Notes under the pieces: model-generated
Told to the model about the DNA's origin: nothing
The model's database searches: none
The model's input: only the letters and a program-made list of their open reading frames with translations
NCBI RefSeq assembly: GCF_015776785.2
Contig: NZ_LFMD02000002.1
Span: forward strand, 316,295 to 380,294
DNA: 64,000 nucleotides
Direction: 5' to 3'
From: Kitasatospora sp. SUK 42
Lineage (GTDB): Bacteria > Actinomycetota > Actinomycetes > Streptomycetales > Streptomycetaceae
In this document: one piece after another, positions 59,832 through 64,000 of the stretch
How the letters are laid out: every line of letters starts with the position of its first letter
Position numbering within the stretch: position 1 is the stretch's first letter
Translations under genes and position numbers: made by a program

Positions 59832-61004
59832 ATGCCCCCAGCCCTGCTCGCGCTCGCCCTGAGCGCCTTCGCCATCGGCACCACCGAGTTCGTCACCAAC
59901 GGCCTGCTGACCGCCCTGGCCGCCGACTTCGACGTGACCGTCGCCCGGGCAGGGCTGGTCACCACCGCCTACGCCGTCGGCCAGGCCTGCGGGCCGGTGC
60001 TCGCCCTGCTCACCCTGCGGATGCGCAGCCGGCGGCTGCTGGTGCTGCTGATGCTGCTGTTCACCGCCGGGAACCTCGCCTCGGCGCTCGCCCCGGGCTT
60101 CGGGCCGCTGCTGGCCGCCCGTTTCCTCACCGCGTGCACCCACACCGCTTTCTTCGGCGTCGCCTCGGTGGTGGCCTCCCGGCTCGTCCCGGCGGCCCGG
60201 CAGGGCGCGGCGATCGCCCTGGTGTTCACCGGGCTGAGCCTGGCCAATGTGCTGGGCCTGCCGATCGGCACCCTGGCCGGGCAGGCCTGGGGCTGGCGCG
60301 GGGCGTTCGTCCTGGTCGCGGTGCTGGGCGCGGTCGGGCTGCTCGGCCTGCTGCTGCTCCTCCCCCGCGGCTCGGAGGAGTCCACCGGCGGGATCTCGCT
60401 CCGCGCCGAGCTGGCCGTCTTCGCCGACCTGCGGCTCTGGCTGGCCCTCGCGGCGACGGCGATCGGCTTCGGCGGGCTGTTCGCCTCCTTCACCTTCGTC
60501 CAGCCGATGCTGACCGAGGTGACCGGCTTCGGCACCGGCGACGTGGTGTGGCTGCTCGCGGTCTACGGCGCCGGGCTGGTCGCGGGCAACTGGACGGCCG
60601 GGCGGGCCGCCGACCGCGCCCTCGTCCCGACCACGGCCGCCCTGCTGGCGGCCCTCACCCTCTCGCTCGCCCTGTTCTCCGCCACCGTCCACCACCGGGG
60701 GGCGGCCGTCGCCACCCTGTTCCTCCTCGGCTTCTGCGGCTTCGGCCTGCTCACCCCCACCCAGGCCTACGTACTGCGGGTCGCGGGCCGCGAGTCCGCG
60801 CTGGTCGGCACCGCGAACACCGCCGCCTTCGGCGCGGGCATCACCCTCGGCTCCCTGCTCGGCGCCGCCGTCATCTCGCACGGCGGCCCCTACTCGGCCA
60901 CCAACCTGGCCGGCGCCGCGATGACCGCCCTCGGCCTGCTGGTCTTCGGCCTCTCGGTGGCCGCCGGCCGGCGCCGGGCCGGTTCCCCCGCGTGGAGCAG
61001 CTGA
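59832..61004 (+). CDS. MFS efflux transporter (DHA1/AraJ-like)
   Basis: Twelve predicted helices in 390 residues. The first helix begins ALLALALSAFAIGTTEFV, where the TEF motif typifies sugar-efflux/AraJ-like MFS proteins. The motif-A region is modified, reading LRMRSRRLL after helix 2. ATG 59832 has GAGGACG upstream; in-frame ATGs at 59787 and 59754 would add hydrophilic residues. Likely exports a small toxic compound; regulated by the divergent XRE protein. Confidence 0.9.
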   Translation: MPPALLALALSAFAIGTTEFVTNGLLTALAADFDVTVARAGLVTTAYAVGQACGPVLALLTLRMRSRRLLVLLMLLFTAGNLASALAPGFGPLLAARFLTACTHTAFFGVASVVASRLVPAARQGAAIALVFTGLSLANVLGLPIGTLAGQAWGWRGAFVLVAVLGAVGLLGLLLLLPRGSEESTGGISLRAELAVFADLRLWLALAATAIGFGGLFASFTFVQPMLTEVTGFGTGDVVWLLAVYGAGLVAGNWTAGRAADRALVPTTAALLAALTLSLALFSATVHHRGAAVATLFLLGFCGFGLLTPTQAYVLRVAGRESALVGTANTAAFGAGITLGSLLGAAVISHGGPYSATNLAGAAMTALGLLVFGLSVAAGRRRAGSPAWSS

Positions 61005-61022
61005 CGCGCGCCACACGGTCGC

Positions 61023-61508
61023 TCAGGCGGCTCCGAAGTGCCGCCTGGTGTCCGCGATCAGCGTCCGCAGGAAGGCCGTGCCCGGGAAGTCCGTCAGGGT
61101 CGCCGGGCGGGCGAGCAGCGGGTTCGGCTCGAAGGCGAAGGTCCAGGTGAAGCGGGTGCCCGTCGGGGTGGGCTCGACGAGGTAGTCCTCACCGAAGCGG
61201 CGGAACAGCGGCAGGGAGGCCGCGGTGACGCAGAAGGAGTGCCGCGACCCCTCCTCCCAGCGCACGAACTCCTCCCGCAGGTGCAGCGCGCGCAGCGCGG
61301 TGATCTCGCGGGTCGTGCCGACGCCGTGCGGCGGGGGCGAGGTGTAGCGGCCGCCGCTCAGGCCGCGGCACCAGGACAGGGGCGCGTCGTCGGCCAGTCC
61401 CCGCCACACCGCCTCCGGTGACACCGGCAGGTCCATGGGGTACGAGTGGCGGTGCGGCGCCGTCTCGAAGAAGGACGCGTCGAAGTGTTCGAGCGTGAAC
61501 CAGGGCAT
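61023..61508 (-). CDS. SRPBCC-fold protein (polyketide-cyclase/START-like)
   Basis: A 161-residue single-domain protein. MPWFTLEHFDASFFETAPHR opens the fold; MDLPVSPEAVWRGL is the first strand-helix, and RFTWTFAFEPNPL the last strand before the long C-terminal helix (FLRTLIADTRRHF). Such domains bind hydrophobic ligands; no catalytic residues are evident. ATG 61508 lies 24 bp after the TetR gene stop, probably the same transcript. Convergent with the MFS gene. Confidence 0.82.
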   Translation of the reverse strand: MPWFTLEHFDASFFETAPHRHSYPMDLPVSPEAVWRGLADDAPLSWCRGLSGGRYTSPPPHGVGTTREITALRALHLREEFVRWEEGSRHSFCVTAASLPLFRRFGEDYLVEPTPTGTRFTWTFAFEPNPLLARPATLTDFPGTAFLRTLIADTRRHFGAA

Positions 61509-61532
61509 GGGGGTGCTCCTCCCGATCTGCGT

Positions 61533-62189
61533 TCAGTTCGTCCGTTCGGTCCCGCCGCCGACCGCCCGCAGCGCGAAGGGCAGCAGGCGGTCGGCGGTCT
61601 CCCGGGCGGTGATCGCGTCGACGTCCTGCGGCAGTCGGGGGGTGAGCAGGAAGCGGGTCATCACCGGGCCGACCACCACCTCGCCGAGCAGGTCCACGTC
61701 CGCGTCCGCGACCGGCGGGATCTCCCCCCGCTCGACCGCGCTCCGCACGACCTCCGCCACCCGCCCGTACACCGGCCGCAGGAAGGCCCGCACCAGCGCG
61801 TCCGCCAGGGCGGTGTTGTGGGCGGCCTCGCCGATCAGGGCGCGCATCAGCCGGCCGCTCTCACCGGTCATGGCGGCGGCCTTGTCCCGCAGCACGACCC
61901 GCAGGTCGCCCTCCAGGCTGCCGGTCTCCGGCGGCGCGTACGGGTCCTCCCCGTACAGCGCGGCGGCGGCGATCACCAGCTCCTCCTTGGACGACCAGCG
62001 CCGGTAGAGGGTCGCCGTGGACACCCCGGCCCTGGCCGCCACCGCGGCGGTGGTCAGCCCGCCGTAGCCGTTCTCCGCGAGGACGGCGAGCGTGGCGTCC
62101 AGCAGCGCCCGGTCCCGGGCCGCGTCGCGGGGGCGGCCCCGGCGCGGCGGGGGCTCGGCGGGCTGGGACGGGGGCGTGCTGGCGGTCAT
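61533..62189 (-). CDS. TetR-family repressor
   Basis: A 218-residue repressor. HTH at about residues 22-68 (RALLDATLAVLAENGYGGLT, VAARAGVSTATLYRRW); the C-terminal TetR_C domain ends RLLPFALRAVGGG. ATG 62189. A 21-bp operator lies 22 bp upstream, between it and the divergent aldehyde dehydrogenase gene. Likely represses both, plus the SRPBCC gene downstream. Confidence 0.9.
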   Translation of the reverse strand: MTASTPPSQPAEPPPRRGRPRDAARDRALLDATLAVLAENGYGGLTTAAVAARAGVSTATLYRRWSSKEELVIAAAALYGEDPYAPPETGSLEGDLRVVLRDKAAAMTGESGRLMRALIGEAAHNTALADALVRAFLRPVYGRVAEVVRSAVERGEIPPVADADVDLLGEVVVGPVMTRFLLTPRLPQDVDAITARETADRLLPFALRAVGGGTERTN

Positions 62190-62211
62190 GCCGACCAGCC
62201 TACCGAAAGTA

Positions 62212-62232
62212 GAAACGAAATCGTTTCGTTTC
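62212..62232. promoter_or_regulatory. TetR operator
   Basis: GAAACGAAA-TCG-TTTCGTTTC: 9-bp perfect arms in an AT-rich island between divergent TetR and aldehyde dehydrogenase genes. It ends 4 bp before ATG 62237. Confidence 0.8.
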
Positions 62233-62236
62233 GTTT

Positions 62237-63640
62237 ATGCTCGAAGGCATGAGCACCGACACCCTCACCGCCGACCCGGCGGCCACCGTCGCCCGTCTCA
62301 ACGCCACCTTCGCCACGGGTCGGACCAAACCCCTCGCCTGGCGCAAGGCCCAACTGCGCGCCCTGCGGCGCCTGCTGGTCGAGCAGGAGGCCGCCTTCGC
62401 GGCCGCCCTGCACACCGATCTCCGGAAGAGCACCACCGAGGCCTACACCACCGAGATCGGCTTCACCGTCAACGAGATCGACCACACCCTGCGCCACCTC
62501 GACCGCTGGCTGCGCCCGCGCCGCGCCCCGGTGCCGCTCGCCCTGCAGCCCGCCCGGGCCCGTACGGTGCGCGAGCCGCTCGGCACGGTGCTGGTCATCG
62601 CCCCCTGGAACTACCCGCTGCAACTCGCCCTCGCCCCGCTGGTCGGTGCGATCGCCGCCGGCAACTGCGCGGTGGTCAAGCCCAGCGAACTCGCCCCCGC
62701 CACCTCGGCGCTGCTCGCCCACTGGCTGCCCCGCACCCTCGACCGGCAGGCCGTCGCCGTCGTCGAGGGCGGGGTGCCGGAGACCACCGCCCTCCTGGAA
62801 CAGCGCTTCGACCACGTCTTCTACACCGGCAACGGCACCGTCGCCCGCGTCGTGATGACCGCCGCCGCCCGCCACCTCACCCCGGTCACCCTGGAACTGG
62901 GCGGCAAGAGCCCCGTCGTCGTCGAGCCCGGCACCGACCTCGCCACGGCCGCCCGCCGCATCGCCTGGGGCAAGTTCATGAACGCCGGCCAGACCTGCGT
63001 CGCCCCCGACTACGTCCTCGCCATCGGCGACACGGCCGCCGCACTCGAAGCCCACCTCACCACCGCGATCCGCGAGATGTACGGCACCGAGCCCGCCCGG
63101 AGCCCCGACTACGGCCGCATCGTCAACGAACGCCACTTCGACCGGCTCACCGCCCTGCTCTCCGACGGCCGCATCGTCACCGGCGGCGACCACGACCGCG
63201 CCGACCGCTACCTCGCCCCGACCGTCCTCGCCGACGTCGCCCCGGACGCCCCGGTGATGCGCGAGGAGATCTTCGGCCCCGTCCTCCCGATCATCCGCGT
63301 CCCCGACCTCGACGCCGCCATCGCCTTCATCACCGCCCGCGACAAGCCCCTCGCCCTCTACGCCTTCACCGCCTCCCCCGCCACCAGGCGCCGTCTCACC
63401 ACCGAAACCTCCTCCGGCGCCCTCAACTTCGGCGCCCCCAACGCCCACATCGCCATCCCGGGCCTCCCCTTCGGCGGCGTCGGCGAGAGCGGCCTCGGCC
63501 GCTACCACGGCCGCCACTCCATCGACACCTTCAGCCACCAGAAGGCCGTCCTCGACAAGCCCCTCCTCGCCGACCCCCTCCGCCTCGCCTACCCGCCCTT
63601 CACCCCCCTCAAGAACCGCCTCCTCCGCCGCTTCCTCTGA
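62237..63640 (+). CDS. NAD(P)-dependent aldehyde dehydrogenase (class 3-like)
   Basis: Oxidises aldehydes to acids. [19 protein letters not shown] is the nucleotide-binding entry; catalytic Glu in [10 protein letters not shown] near residue 223; active-site Cys in [12 protein letters not shown] near 254; [11 protein letters not shown] near the end. At 467 residues, with an N-terminal half rich in [12 protein letters not shown], it fits class 3 (fatty/aromatic aldehyde) enzymes. Start ATG 62237 could be leaderless; ATG 62249 is the alternative. Under the adjacent TetR operator. Confidence 0.92.
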   Translation: MLEGMSTDTLTADPAATVARLNATFATGRTKPLAWRKAQLRALRRLLVEQEAAFAAALHTDLRKSTTEAYTTEIGFTVNEIDHTLRHLDRWLRPRRAPVPLALQPARARTVREPLGTVLVIAPWNYPLQLALAPLVGAIAAGNCAVVKPSELAPATSALLAHWLPRTLDRQAVAVVEGGVPETTALLEQRFDHVFYTGNGTVARVVMTAAARHLTPVTLELGGKSPVVVEPGTDLATAARRIAWGKFMNAGQTCVAPDYVLAIGDTAAALEAHLTTAIREMYGTEPARSPDYGRIVNERHFDRLTALLSDGRIVTGGDHDRADRYLAPTVLADVAPDAPVMREEIFGPVLPIIRVPDLDAAIAFITARDKPLALYAFTASPATRRRLTTETSSGALNFGAPNAHIAIPGLPFGGVGESGLGRYHGRHSIDTFSHQKAVLDKPLLADPLRLAYPPFTPLKNRLLRRFL

Positions 63641-63756
63641 CGGCCGGTCGACGGCACAGGACCGCCGAGACGCCCACCCCGACTGGCTCCACACCTACAA
63701 TCACCACCGCTGACACACCGCACTCGCAGGCAAGCCATCCGCCAGCCCGGGGAGTG

Positions 63757-64000
63757 TCATGAATTCGGCTCTTACAAGATTTTCGTAGCTGTTGATCGCC
63801 CTGGGCTCTGGTGTCAGCTGAGGAGAATGCGCTGGCGTAGGAGGCGGTGTCCGGCGCGGCCGTACGTCTGCCGCTTGAGCAGCTTGATCTTGTTGTTGAC
63901 GCCCTCGGTGCGGCCGTTGTGCCAGGGCAGGGTGAGAGCGGCGTCGACGCCGGCGCGGTCGCGCTCGAGGCCGGTGGCATAGGCGTGCAGGAAGGGCAGG
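63757..64000. mobile_element. Left end of an ISL3-family insertion sequence (runs off window)
   Basis: GGCTCTTACAAGATTTTCG at 63757 has the GGCTCTT opening typical of ISL3-family terminal repeats. It is followed 57 bp inside by the end of a transposase gene. The other end lies outside the window, so target duplication cannot be read. Confidence 0.75.
63814..64000 (-). CDS. ISL3-family transposase, C-terminal part only
   Basis: The minus strand reads LERDRAGVDAALTLPWHNG then RTEGVNNKIKLLKRQTYGRA and RLLRQRILLS before the stop at 63814-63816. The E-G-x-N-N-K-I-K segment holds the last catalytic residue of the DDE transposase. The N-terminal and central parts lie beyond the window, so integrity is unknown. 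Confidence 0.88.
   Translation of the reverse strand, partial: LPFLHAYATGLERDRAGVDAALTLPWHNGRTEGVNNKIKLLKRQTYGRAGHRLLRQRILLS

Overview
The window looks like a chromosomal segment from a streptomycete (Streptomyces or a close relative such as Kitasatospora). Evidence: very high G+C with near-universal G/C third codon positions, frequent GTG starts, GGAGG-type ribosome sites, PucR/ROK/NarL-type regulators, and a chitosan-oligosaccharide uptake operon laid out like csnR-csnK of S. coelicolor/lividans. All functional calls rest on motifs and family knowledge read by eye; no database was searched.

Left part (1-19.2 kb) is core-like: the 3' part of aminopeptidase N, malQ, a degraded ricin-B lectin tail, a large secreted GH84-type glycosidase with carbohydrate-binding modules, an HNH nuclease, an MscS channel, then the csnR-E-F-G-H-K operon (ROK repressor, solute-binding lipoprotein, two permeases, GH4 glycosidase, amino-sugar kinase) with a consensus promoter and a CsnR-type palindrome before csnR. 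The ABC ATPase is absent and is presumably supplied in trans.

Middle part (19.3-45.3 kb): a lipoprotein, a short NB-ARC ATPase, a secreted HExxE protein, a two-component pair divergent from an ABC exporter, a tyrosine phosphatase, a PucR regulator, and a three-gene unit coding for a YqiJ/NfeD-like membrane protein with a Gly/His-rich loop, a YqiK-type flotillin and a 1571-residue AAA ATPase. Then come a methyltransferase, an AurF-type di-iron oxygenase with its ferredoxin/reductase, an alpha/beta hydrolase, an orphan Rnl2-type RNA ligase, and a TetR/amidase divergent pair with two matching operators.

Right part (45.3-64 kb) is more accessory: a 2094-residue secreted RHS protein with a hydrophobic C-terminal tail, followed by two overlapping small membrane-protein genes (possible immunity genes). 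Next is a scarred region holding a truncated sensor-kinase gene, a DD-peptidase/beta-lactamase fragment and small secreted proteins, bounded by two nearly identical 34-bp palindromes, one beside tRNA-Leu(CAG). The rest is an acyl-CoA synthetase and several divergent regulator/enzyme pairs, ending in an ISL3-type insertion sequence cut by the window edge.

The best candidates for something under-described are the YqiJ-like/flotillin/giant-ATPase unit (28.9-36.6 kb), the RHS tail with its paired membrane proteins, and the orphan RNA ligase.
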